From Gammaproteobacteria bacterium (GTDB lineage Bacteria; Pseudomonadota; Gammaproteobacteria; DSM-19610): a stretch of DNA of 8,997 nucleotides. Below the pieces are notes generated by a model. The model did not search any database. It was given only the letters and a program-made list of their open reading frames with translations, and was not told the origin of the DNA. Positions 1 through 5,535 of this stretch are shown in pieces. The stretch covers positions 1 through 8,997 of the forward strand of contig JAUXDG010000098.1 of the NCBI GenBank assembly GCA_030618475.1, in the 5' to 3' direction. How positions within the stretch are numbered: the first letter of the stretch is position 1; each line of letters starts with the position of its first letter. Made by a program: the position numbers and the translations under genes.

Positions 1-73
1 TTCAAGGGGTCAGAGTACTTGAAATCCTCTCTAAATAATTTCTAGAGGATTTCAAGTACTCTGACCCCTTGAA
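1..73. repeat. Perfect 30-bp inverted repeat (REP/BIME-like palindrome) at the end of purK
   Basis: Bases 1-30 are the exact reverse complement of bases 44-73, separated by a 13-nt AT-rich spacer. Each arm holds a smaller hairpin (TTCAAG paired with CTTGAA, 6 bp, around an 11-nt loop), so the unit is a pair of short hairpins in opposite orientation. This layout resembles bacterial REP/BIME elements. The GGGGTCAGAGT core is, from memory, a motif seen in intergenic palindromes of gammaproteobacteria that carry REP-associated Y1 (RAYT) transposases; I cannot confirm that here. The element overlaps the 3' end of purK and may extend beyond the left edge of the window. No transposase gene is visible. 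It could also slow or stop transcription leaving purK, but no T-run is visible after it. Confidence 0.85.
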
Positions 74-1218
74 AACTTGGTGGTTCTCTCGGTTGTCAAT
101 TCCGCGCGCACCTGTTCCGCCGTGTGTATCGCTTCATCCAGTTCTGCGGCAAGACAATTAAAGTGGCCCATTTTGCGGCCGACACGTGCCTGCTGTTTTC
201 CATACAGGTGCAGCTTGGTTTGCGGATGGTTGAACAGCTGCCCCCAGGGTGGCGGTGTGCCTTCAGCCCACCAGTCACCAAGAATGTTGACCATCACCAC
301 CGGTGACAGCAGGGCGGTTGAGCCCGGTGGCAGGCCGCACAGGGTGCGTACCTGTTGTTCAAACTGCGAATTCAGGCAGGCGTCAAGCGTATAGTGTCCG
401 CTGTTATGCGGGCGTGGCGCCATTTCATTAATCAGCAATTTCCCGTTTGCGGTGAGGAAAAATTCAACGGCCAGTACGCCGCAGTACTGCATGGCATCCG
501 CCAGCTTTCGCGCCATGCGTTCGGCCTGTGCGGCAAGCTCATTGGAAACGCGTGCCGGTACGCAGCTGGTATCCAGAATGCCATTGACGTGAGTGTTTTC
601 AGCGACCGGGAATAGCGCGGTTTCACCGGTGACGCTGCGGGCAAGAATTACGGACAGTTCAAGCTCCAGCTGTACACGTTCTTCAAGCACACAGGGTGTT
701 GCCCCTAATCGTTGAAAACCCTGCCGGGCTTCATCCGGATTGCTGACCGCCAGCTGGCCCTTGCCGTCGTAACCCAGCTGGGCCGTTTTTAACAGCGCGG
801 GCATCTCGAGCTGTTGACAGGCGTCGGCCAGGTCATCTTCTTTGCGGATGGCAACAAACGGGGCTGTGGCCAGCCCCTGCTCGCGGATAAAGGTTTTCTC
901 CAGGATGCGGTCACGGGCAATGGCGACGGCTCTGGAAGCGGGCCGGACCGGTACCCGGGACTCCAGAAACTGCAGCGTTTCTGCCGGGACATTTTCGAAT
1001 TCGGTGGTAATGGCCGCGCAGTTTTCACCCATGTCGGTGAGCGCCGCTTCATCGCGATATGCGGCTCGAAGATGGCGATCGGCGATGGCGCCTGCCGGGC
1101 TGCCCGGATCGGGATCGAGCACCCAGACCCGGTAACCCATGCTGCGTGCGGCAACGGTGAACATGCGTCCCAGCTGGCCGCCACCCAGCACGCCGAGGAT
1201 CGAATCCGGCAGAATCAC
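52..1218 (-). CDS. purK: N5-carboxyaminoimidazole ribonucleotide synthase (PurK)
   Basis: The 388-aa product is an ATP-grasp enzyme that converts AIR, ATP and bicarbonate to N5-CAIR in cytosolic de novo purine synthesis; PurE then isomerises N5-CAIR. The sequence shows the N-terminal glycine-rich motif GGGQLGRM (residues 12-19), the AQLGYDGKGQ segment (about 146-155) and the late ATP-grasp signature NEMAPRPHNSGHYT (264-277). The start is a GTG at 1218-1216 that overlaps the purE stop by 4 bp (GTGA), which indicates translational coupling in a purEK operon. The protein is somewhat longer than E. coli PurK (about 355 aa). Its last residues (about 383-388, SRGQST) and its TGA stop are encoded inside the palindromic repeat at 1-73, so the native C-terminus has probably been altered by the repeat. 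The catalytic domains look intact. Confidence 0.96.
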   Translation of the reverse strand: MILPDSILGVLGGGQLGRMFTVAARSMGYRVWVLDPDPGSPAGAIADRHLRAAYRDEAALTDMGENCAAITTEFENVPAETLQFLESRVPVRPASRAVAIARDRILEKTFIREQGLATAPFVAIRKEDDLADACQQLEMPALLKTAQLGYDGKGQLAVSNPDEARQGFQRLGATPCVLEERVQLELELSVILARSVTGETALFPVAENTHVNGILDTSCVPARVSNELAAQAERMARKLADAMQYCGVLAVEFFLTANGKLLINEMAPRPHNSGHYTLDACLNSQFEQQVRTLCGLPPGSTALLSPVVMVNILGDWWAEGTPPPWGQLFNHPQTKLHLYGKQQARVGRKMGHFNCLAAELDEAIHTAEQVRAELTTERTTKFSRGQST

Positions 1219-1709
1219 GATTGAGGGGGTAATGCCATATTCAGCGCCATTTCTGTTTGTTCGGCGCGGAACCGATCCAGTTTGCGGGCTATTTCTGCAT
1301 CGTTGAGCGCCAGCAGGCTGACCGCAAACAGGGCGGCGTTGGCAGCACCGGCGGCGCCAATGGCAAAGGTGGCGACTGGCACCCCTTTGGGCATCTGCAC
1401 AATGGACAGCAATGAATCCATGCCCTTCAGGTGTCGGGACTGAACCGGGACCCCCAAAACCGGGATGGTGGTTTTGGCCGCCAGCATACCCGGCAGATGT
1501 GCGGCACCGCCGGCACCGGCAATAATGCAGGCCAGGCCGCGATGGCGTGCGCTCGAGGCGTATTCAAACAGCAGATCGGGCGTTCGGTGTGCCGAGACGA
1601 CACGCGCTTCGAAGTCGATGCCGAAGTGTTCCAGCTGCTCAGCTGCCGCCCGCATGACATCCCAGTCGCTGTTACTGCCCATTACCAAACCGACTTTTCT
1701 GGATCCCAT
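1215..1709 (-). CDS. purE: N5-carboxyaminoimidazole ribonucleotide mutase (PurE, class I)
   Basis: This 164-aa cytosolic enzyme moves the carboxyl group of N5-CAIR to give CAIR, the step after PurK. Visible motifs are GSNSDW (11-16), SAHRTP (39-44, with the catalytic histidine at 42), AGAGGAAHLPG (64-74), and the SLLSIVQMPKGVPVAT stretch (99-114) with the following glycine/alanine-rich helix. The length is normal for class I bacterial PurE. I chose the ATG at 1709 because the conserved sequence begins at once and a GGGG stretch lies just upstream. An in-frame ATG at 1724 would add only five residues and lacks a ribosome-binding site. The longer open frame up to 1913 runs across the divergent purC promoter and is not credible. 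It is first in the purEK operon. Confidence 0.96.
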   Translation of the reverse strand: MGSRKVGLVMGSNSDWDVMRAAAEQLEHFGIDFEARVVSAHRTPDLLFEYASSARHRGLACIIAGAGGAAHLPGMLAAKTTIPVLGVPVQSRHLKGMDSLLSIVQMPKGVPVATFAIGAAGAANAALFAVSLLALNDAEIARKLDRFRAEQTEMALNMALPPQS

Positions 1710-1732
1710 GGTTTGCCCCGGCATTGAAGAAA

Positions 1733-1832
1733 ACGCGCATTGTACCATTGCAGCCAACGCCCGCCACCTGTGCCGGGCGTGATCGGGCGCTGGGCATTCG
1801 CCGCGCGCACCCGACGCCGGTACAATGCGCGT
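1733..1832. promoter_or_regulatory. Divergent purE/purC promoter region with a 14-bp inverted repeat
   Basis: The 14-mer GGTACAATGCGCGT occurs on the plus strand at 1819-1832 and, exactly, on the minus strand at 1746-1733. Each copy contains TACAAT, a good -10 hexamer, pointing outward: plus strand 1821-1826 towards purC, minus strand 1744-1739 towards purE. The minus copy is preceded by TGG, which fits an extended -10. Predicted transcripts would begin about 23 nt before purE and about 38 nt before purC. No good -35 hexamer is seen for either, so activation or a shared regulator is possible. I see no match to the E. coli PurR operator. Confidence 0.6.
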
Positions 1833-1870
1833 CTGCTCCGGGAGCAAGTCCGCCACAACAGGATCCCTGC

Positions 1871-2773
1871 ATGCTTGATGTACTGTTTGAGACCCATCTG
1901 CAAAGCCTGCCACTGCTGGCGCGCGGCAAGGTGCGCGATATTTACAGTGTGGGTGATGACCATCTCCTGATCGTGACCACTGACCGCTTGTCTGCCTTTG
2001 ACGTGGTGCTTCCTGATCCGATTCCGGGCAAGGGGGCGGTACTCACTGCGGTCTCCAGTTTCTGGTTCGAGCGTACCCGTGCGCTGGTCCCTAACCATCT
2101 GGCTGATGTCACGCTCGAATCGGTATTGCCGGACCCGCGCGAACGCGAACAGGTGGAGGGCCGGGCCGTCGTTGTGCGTAAACTCAAGGCCTTGCCGGTG
2201 GAAGCGATTGTGCGGGGTTATCTGATCGGTTCCGGCTGGAAAGACTATCAGGCGAGCGGTGCGGTGTGTGGTATTCAATTGCCGGATGGGTTACAGCTGG
2301 CTGCTCAGCTGCCCGAGGCCATCTACACACCGTCCACCAAGGCAGAATTGGGTGACCATGATGTGAATATCGATTACGCACGGTCGGTAGACCTGCTGGG
2401 GGCCGACCTTGCCTCTCGGGTGCGTGATGTCAGTCTGCAGATTTATACCGAAGCGGCCCGTTACGCACGGCTGCGCGGCATCATTATTGCCGATACTAAA
2501 TTTGAATTCGGGTTGGGTGATAATGACGGGCTGGTGCTGATCGATGAAGCGCTGACGCCCGATTCATCCCGTTTCTGGCCACAGGATGAATACCGGGCGG
2601 GCATCAGCCCACCCAGTTTCGACAAGCAGTTTGTGCGTGATTATCTGGAAACCCTGGACTGGGACAAAACCCCGCCTGGGCCAAAGTTGCCCGAGGATAT
2701 TATTCAGCGAACCGCTGAAAAGTATCAGCAAGCCTTGCGGCGGCTGACCGGCAAGGGGCTTCCAACGATGTAG
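1871..2773 (+). CDS. purC: Phosphoribosylaminoimidazole-succinocarboxamide synthase (SAICAR synthase, PurC)
   Basis: PurC ligates aspartate to CAIR using ATP to form SAICAR, the step directly after PurE. The 300-aa protein carries GKVRDIY (19-25), the VVVRKLKALPVEAIVRGYL segment (100-118), TPSTKAELGDHDVNID (153-168), IIADTKFEFG (205-214) and DEALTPDSSRFW (225-236). All are hallmark SAICAR synthase motifs. The length matches the longer form (about 290-310 aa, yeast Ade1-like) rather than the 237-aa E. coli form. The ATG at 1871 is supported by AGGA at 1860-1863, 7 nt upstream, and by the start of conserved sequence; the longer open frame from 1724 would run back through the promoter. It is transcribed away from purEK, so three consecutive pathway enzymes are expressed from one shared control region. 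Confidence 0.97.
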   Translation: MLDVLFETHLQSLPLLARGKVRDIYSVGDDHLLIVTTDRLSAFDVVLPDPIPGKGAVLTAVSSFWFERTRALVPNHLADVTLESVLPDPREREQVEGRAVVVRKLKALPVEAIVRGYLIGSGWKDYQASGAVCGIQLPDGLQLAAQLPEAIYTPSTKAELGDHDVNIDYARSVDLLGADLASRVRDVSLQIYTEAARYARLRGIIIADTKFEFGLGDNDGLVLIDEALTPDSSRFWPQDEYRAGISPPSFDKQFVRDYLETLDWDKTPPGPKLPEDIIQRTAEKYQQALRRLTGKGLPTM

Positions 2774-3116
2774 AGATGTCTTGACTGTGCGGAATCCCGC
2801 TTTCCTAAGCAGTGACAGCCAGCTTCGGGGTATCTGGGTCGGTTACGGCTGCGAGCGACTCGAGCGCCACCTGACGGGCTTTTCGAAGTCACCGTCGTTA
2901 AAGGGTTTTCTGGAAAACGCGGCTTTACAGTCCCGATCTGCGCGACCGGCAAAGCGAATCTGTGACTGAAATCATTAATATTCCTGCCGGATCGCCGATA
3001 AGTACCAAAGTTACGGGATCCGGTAGATCTGGTGAGACAGAGCCGGGGTATGGTTGCCCGGATAACCTATAATTGATAGCACCCAATTGGGGCAGTTGTA
3101 ACAGGAGACACAGATC
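2774..3116. other. 343-bp gap between purC and the small exported protein gene; long leader, no recognised gene
   Basis: No convincing coding sequence is present. A 62-codon frame from a TTG at 2781 has no ribosome-binding site or recognisable protein features. Just after purC there is only a weak 4-bp hairpin (2789-2800) followed by a few T residues, so no clear purC terminator. A stronger hairpin pairs 2985-2993 with 3017-3025 (9 bp with one G-T pair, 23-nt loop), and a 5-bp hairpin (CCGGG 3043-3047, CCCGG 3057-3061) sits just before a consensus -10. I looked for a c-di-GMP riboswitch or tRNA-like fold and found no match. A small RNA or a decayed gene cannot be excluded. Confidence 0.5.
3068..3073 (+). 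promoter_or_regulatory. Probable -10 element (TATAAT) for the small exported protein gene
   Basis: A perfect TATAAT lies 43 nt before the ATG at 3117. It predicts a transcript start near 3080 and a short leader with an AGGAG ribosome-binding site at 3103-3107. No recognisable -35 hexamer lies 16-18 nt upstream (the region reads GGGGTA), so the promoter is weak, activator-dependent or read by another sigma factor. Confidence 0.5.
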
Positions 3117-3431
3117 ATGCGGATAATCTCAAAAAAACTGGCAAGTTACCTGGTGGCTGTCATGTTAACCATGAGCTCACTGGGCCTGCCAATGGCTGCC
3201 AACGCAGCTTCTTACGGTTATATGGCGGAGAGCACTGAGCCGACAGGCGGTGAAATGATGGCTGAAATACTGATGCGGCCGTTCATGCTGGTCGGCACTG
3301 TATTGACCACGGCAACCTTTATCATCATGTCGCCGTTCAGTGCCCTGGGCGGAAACTTTGGGGAATCCTTTGACAAACTCGTCAAAGAGCCCGCCGCCTA
3401 TACCTTCACCCGGCCGCTCGGCGAACTGTAA
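3117..3431 (+). CDS. Small exported protein with one hydrophobic segment, unknown function
   Basis: The 104-aa product has a signal peptide: basic MRIISKK, a hydrophobic core, and probable cleavage after ANA at residue 30. The mature part has a short polar stretch with PTGGEMMAE (42-50), a hydrophobic segment at about 51-75, a glycine-containing SPFSALGGN (72-80) and a C-terminal motif YTFTRPLGEL (95-104). From memory, similar small proteins ending in a TFTRPLG-like motif occur across gammaproteobacteria, some carrying an unsupported 'multidrug transporter' label; at this size it cannot be a transporter alone. It probably sits in or on the inner membrane facing the periplasm. The start is supported by AGGAG 9 nt upstream. 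It is a single-gene unit between its own -10 and a strong terminator, which suggests good expression. Function unknown. Confidence 0.85.
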   Translation: MRIISKKLASYLVAVMLTMSSLGLPMAANAASYGYMAESTEPTGGEMMAEILMRPFMLVGTVLTTATFIIMSPFSALGGNFGESFDKLVKEPAAYTFTRPLGEL

Positions 3432-3455
3432 ACCCTGGCTGGACTGAGTGTGTCG

Positions 3456-3480
3456 AACGGGGCCTTCGGGCCCCGTTTTT
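3456..3480 (+). terminator. Strong intrinsic terminator
   Basis: An 8-9 bp perfect GC-rich stem (ACGGGGCC / GGCCCCGT) is closed by a stable TTCG tetraloop at 3465-3468 and followed directly by five T residues. It lies 25 nt after the stop of the small exported protein gene and ends transcription on the plus strand. On the minus strand the hairpin is not followed by T residues, so it should not serve the convergent protease gene. Confidence 0.93.
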
Positions 3481-3482
3481 CC

Positions 3483-3503
3483 AGGAGCCTAAGTCAGGCT
3501 CCT
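3483..3503. other. 7-bp hairpin overlapping the stop codon of the CPBP protease gene
   Basis: AGGAGCC (3483-3489) and GGCTCCT (3497-3503) form a perfect 7-bp stem with a 7-nt loop. The right arm overlaps the TAG stop (3504-3502) of the minus-strand protease gene. Neither strand has a T-run directly after the stem, so it is not a classical terminator. It may protect the 3' end of the protease transcript or help Rho-dependent ending. Confidence 0.5.
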
Positions 3504-3945
3504 AGTGGGTGAATATCCAGAAATAACCACTGTTATAAAAAACGTGCAGCAGAACCGGTGCGGCCAGTTGGCCGCTACGGTCCTTGAAAAACCCGAATAC
3601 CAGGGACGGGATAAATACCATGGCTGCTGCCAGCGGTGGATGGTTGATGAAGTGCAGGGCGGTAAACAGCAGGCTTGTCAGTATATTGGCATGACTCAGC
3701 GGGCCCAGCCTCCAGGGCTGCAGGTGCCGGTGCGCGAGCTCCTGCACAAAACCGCGGAAAATCCATTCTTCCACAATCGGATACAGCAGGGCCGGGTATA
3801 AAAAGTGAAGCGGTTCCCGTAGCGGCCAGCCGGCGTCCACTTCAGGTTGTGTGATCAGGTAGAGCGTCAGCCAGTACAGCAGGGCTGCAGCCATGGCAGC
3901 GAAAAACAGCGGATCCTGCCAGTAGCGCGCCTCGATCTTGTTCAT
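3502..3945 (-). CDS. CPBP-family glutamic-type intramembrane protease, MrtJ-like
   Basis: The 147-aa membrane protein has the three CPBP (CAAX protease / Abi) motifs: EEWIFRG with E59, E60 and R64; FTALH with F94 and H98; and HVFYN with H134 and N138. Hydrophobic segments lie at about 13-32, 44-58, 85-99, 104-120 and 129-145. At about 150 aa it is much shorter than typical CPBP proteases (200-300 aa). The size and the conserved FIPSLVFGFF / HVFYNSGYF region recall MrtJ, the peptidase assigned to the JDVT-CTERM sorting system; that assignment is from memory and needs a profile search. No protein with a JDVT-CTERM tail is seen in this window. The ATG at 3945 has no strong ribosome-binding site. 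It runs convergent to the small exported protein gene and divergent from the DUF302 gene, so it is its own unit. Confidence 0.85.
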   Translation of the reverse strand: MNKIEARYWQDPLFFAAMAAALLYWLTLYLITQPEVDAGWPLREPLHFLYPALLYPIVEEWIFRGFVQELAHRHLQPWRLGPLSHANILTSLLFTALHFINHPPLAAAMVFIPSLVFGFFKDRSGQLAAPVLLHVFYNSGYFWIFTH

Positions 3946-3960
3946 GGACTCATCGTACGT

Positions 3961-3993
3961 GAAATCCGCTCTGCAGGCGAAATCCGCTACAAT
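3961..3993 (+). promoter_or_regulatory. Probable promoter of the DUF302 gene with a 10-bp direct repeat
   Basis: A TACAAT -10 hexamer at 3988-3993 predicts transcription from about 4000, 24 nt before the DUF302 start. The 10-mer GAAATCCGCT occurs at 3961-3970 and again at 3979-3988, a period of 18 bp that places one copy over the -35 position and the other against the -10. No consensus -35 is seen. The repeat could be a regulator site, though chance is possible at this length. Confidence 0.45.
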
Positions 3994-4023
3994 CCTGCGT
4001 CTGTCTTAAATGGGAGTGACGCA

Positions 4024-4410
4024 ATGTACGGATTTAGTGTTCAGATGTCCTGTGGTTTCGATGAGGCGGTCGACAAGGTAACAGAAGCTTTGAAAACCGA
4101 AGGTTTCGGGGTGCTTACCGAGATTGATGTGAAAGCAACCCTGAAGGAAAAAATCGATGTGGATCGCAAGCCCTACAAAATTCTCGGTGCCTGTAATCCG
4201 AAGCTGGCCAATCAAGCGATCAACGCTGAACCGGATATCGGCTTGCTGTTGCCCTGTAACGTGGTGGTTCGTGAGGAAGATAATGGCTCGATAAACGTCG
4301 CGTTTATGGATCCCAATGCCGTCCTCAGCCTGGTCGAGAAAAGTGGTATCGAACAGCTGGCAGGCGAAGTTCGGACTAAGCTGGAGAGGGTTCGGGACCA
4401 GCTGACCTAA
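4024..4410 (+). CDS. DUF302 domain-containing protein
   Basis: The 128-aa protein fits the DUF302 family: FGVLTEIDVKATLKEK at 28-43, YKILGACNP at 51-59, and EPDIGLLLPCNVVV at 69-82. It has no signal peptide or membrane segment and is predicted cytosolic. The family's biochemical role is unknown; some members are fused or linked to redox or metal-related functions, and the conserved cysteines (C57 and C78 here) may matter. The ATG at 4024 is chosen because GGGAG lies 7-8 nt upstream and conserved sequence begins there; the longer open frame from 3847 would run through the opposing protease gene. Its stop lies only 6 bp from that of the convergent HDOD gene. Confidence 0.9.
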   Translation: MYGFSVQMSCGFDEAVDKVTEALKTEGFGVLTEIDVKATLKEKIDVDRKPYKILGACNPKLANQAINAEPDIGLLLPCNVVVREEDNGSINVAFMDPNAVLSLVEKSGIEQLAGEVRTKLERVRDQLT

Positions 4411-4416
4411 TGCGCA

Positions 4417-5277
4417 TCAGGCGGCTTTGCTGTGCGGCAGAATTGCCGCCCGTGCTTCCTCGAACTGGGCGTCCGCCTCTGCAATCACCGGTTCCATGAT
4501 ATCTATGGAAAGCCCTGTCATTTCCCAGGCACCGGCTTCCAGAGGAGCGGCCTGACTGGTACCACTGGCCGTACTGCGTGCCATGCCGGTGATAACATCG
4601 GCCAGGTGAATGGTTGCGGTCTCCATGCGGTAGCATTCCGCGGCTGATGGCTGGTGATGTCGCTGGGCAATTTCGACAAAACTTTCCGGCAGATTCCACG
4701 CCCGCATCAGTTCTGCACCGACTTCACCGTGGTGAAAACCAAAGATTTTCTGCTCGGTGACATGCAGGGGTATCGACTGCTCGATCGCCAGTTCCAGAGC
4801 TTGTCGGGACTTGACCGGTTGCTGCCGGTAGAGGATAAGCGCGCCGATATCGTGTAACAGCCCCATGACGAAACAACGTTCAGTATTAGGTGCGCGCAGA
4901 TAGCGTGCCAGAATCCGGGCCACGACGGCGACATACAGGCCGTGCTCCCAGAACTTCTCCATATCGATAAGCTGATTGGGCAGTTTTGCGAAAACCTGTA
5001 CGGTGCTGGAGCCGAGAATCAGGTCGGTCAGCTCCAGTGTGCCGATAATGGTAATGGCGCGCGATATGGTATCGATGTGCGAAGGGAAACCGTAAAAGGC
5101 ACTGTTGACAATTTTCAGAAGCTTGACGGTCAGCGCCGGGTCTTTGCCAATGATTGCACCGAGATCAGACGCCGAGGTGTTGGGGTTGTTGAGCAATTCC
5201 ATGGCTCTCATGACAACGGCGGGCAGCGAGGCCAGTACAAGCGTATCGTTAACCAGTTCTTTAGCATCAGTTGTCAT
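4417..5277 (-). CDS. HDOD-domain signalling protein
   Basis: The 286-aa soluble protein consists almost wholly of one HDOD domain (about residues 10-235), a relative of HD phosphohydrolases found in signal transduction. Typical HDOD sequence is seen in LASLPAVVMRAMELLNNP (15-32), DPALTVKLLKIVNSAFYG (46-63) and the central MGLLHDIGALIL (138-149). The HD-type metal residues appear largely kept: H112, H142-D143, H183, H207/H208 and possibly D227. There is no receiver, GGDEF or EAL domain, so it is a stand-alone module. The ATG at 5277 has GGAAG 8 nt upstream. The C-terminal 50 residues are less conserved and rich in alanine and acidic residues. Substrate and partner are unknown, and no chemotaxis or two-component gene lies beside it. 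Confidence 0.9.
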   Translation of the reverse strand: MTTDAKELVNDTLVLASLPAVVMRAMELLNNPNTSASDLGAIIGKDPALTVKLLKIVNSAFYGFPSHIDTISRAITIIGTLELTDLILGSSTVQVFAKLPNQLIDMEKFWEHGLYVAVVARILARYLRAPNTERCFVMGLLHDIGALILYRQQPVKSRQALELAIEQSIPLHVTEQKIFGFHHGEVGAELMRAWNLPESFVEIAQRHHQPSAAECYRMETATIHLADVITGMARSTASGTSQAAPLEAGAWEMTGLSIDIMEPVIAEADAQFEEARAAILPHSKAA

Positions 5278-5377
5278 TACGTCGTCTTCCGTGTTCCGGG
5301 GTTGACGTTACTGCTGGACGCTGTCCGGGCAATAAAAGCTACCGGTAACTGTCACTGACCCGAACAAACTGCATGTT

Positions 5378-5402
5378 GTACGGACCTTGGCGGGGTCTGT
5401 AC
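5378..5402. other. Imperfect 9-bp hairpin or operator-like dyad between the HDOD and cytochrome c genes
   Basis: GTACGGACC (5378-5386) pairs with GGTCTGTAC (5394-5402) with a single G-T pair and a 7-nt loop; flanking CAT (5372-5374) and ATG (5405-5407) extend the symmetry. No T-run follows on either strand. It lies about 100 bp upstream of the HDOD start and 134 bp upstream of the cytochrome start, in a position suited to a regulator binding both promoters. Confidence 0.4.
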
Positions 5403-5465
5403 GTATGCGTGGTTGCATTTCTAAGAGACTGATCTTACACCCATAAATATGTCGTTCAAGATAGA

Positions 5466-5494
5466 TTTACAGAATCTGACGGGTCTGCCAGAAT
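5466..5494 (+). promoter_or_regulatory. Candidate promoter of the cytochrome c gene
   Basis: TTTACA at 5466-5471 (5 of 6 to the -35 consensus) is separated by 17 nt from CAGAAT at 5489-5494 (4 of 6 to the -10 consensus). It would start transcription near 5501 and give a leader of about 35 nt. I saw no FNR/ANR box. Confidence 0.35.
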
Positions 5495-5535
5495 AAGTGT
5501 CATATTTTTGTCGTCATCGTTTCGGGGAGAATGAT

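Noticed and set aside
814..1224. 136-codon plus-strand frame opposite purK
   Set aside because: Antisense of a strongly conserved ATP-grasp enzyme; shadow frame.
1724..1870. Upstream in-frame extension of purC beginning at 1724
   Set aside because: The extra residues are encoded by promoter sequence and are proline/arginine-rich without conservation; AGGA before 1871 marks the start.
1682..2278. Long minus-strand open frame of 198 codons across the purE/purC promoter and purC
   Set aside because: It lies opposite the clearly conserved purC frame and crosses the divergent promoter; its protein looks like an antisense shadow.
2781..2969. 62-codon frame after purC
   Set aside because: TTG start without ribosome-binding site and no recognisable protein features.
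2900..3030. Possible c-di-GMP (GEMM) riboswitch because of GGCAAAGC-like words
   Set aside because: The required conserved segments and pairing of the GEMM fold are missing.
3847..4023. N-terminal extension of the DUF302 protein from 3847
   Set aside because: Would overlap the protease gene on the other strand and the DUF302 promoter; good ribosome-binding site exists for 4024.
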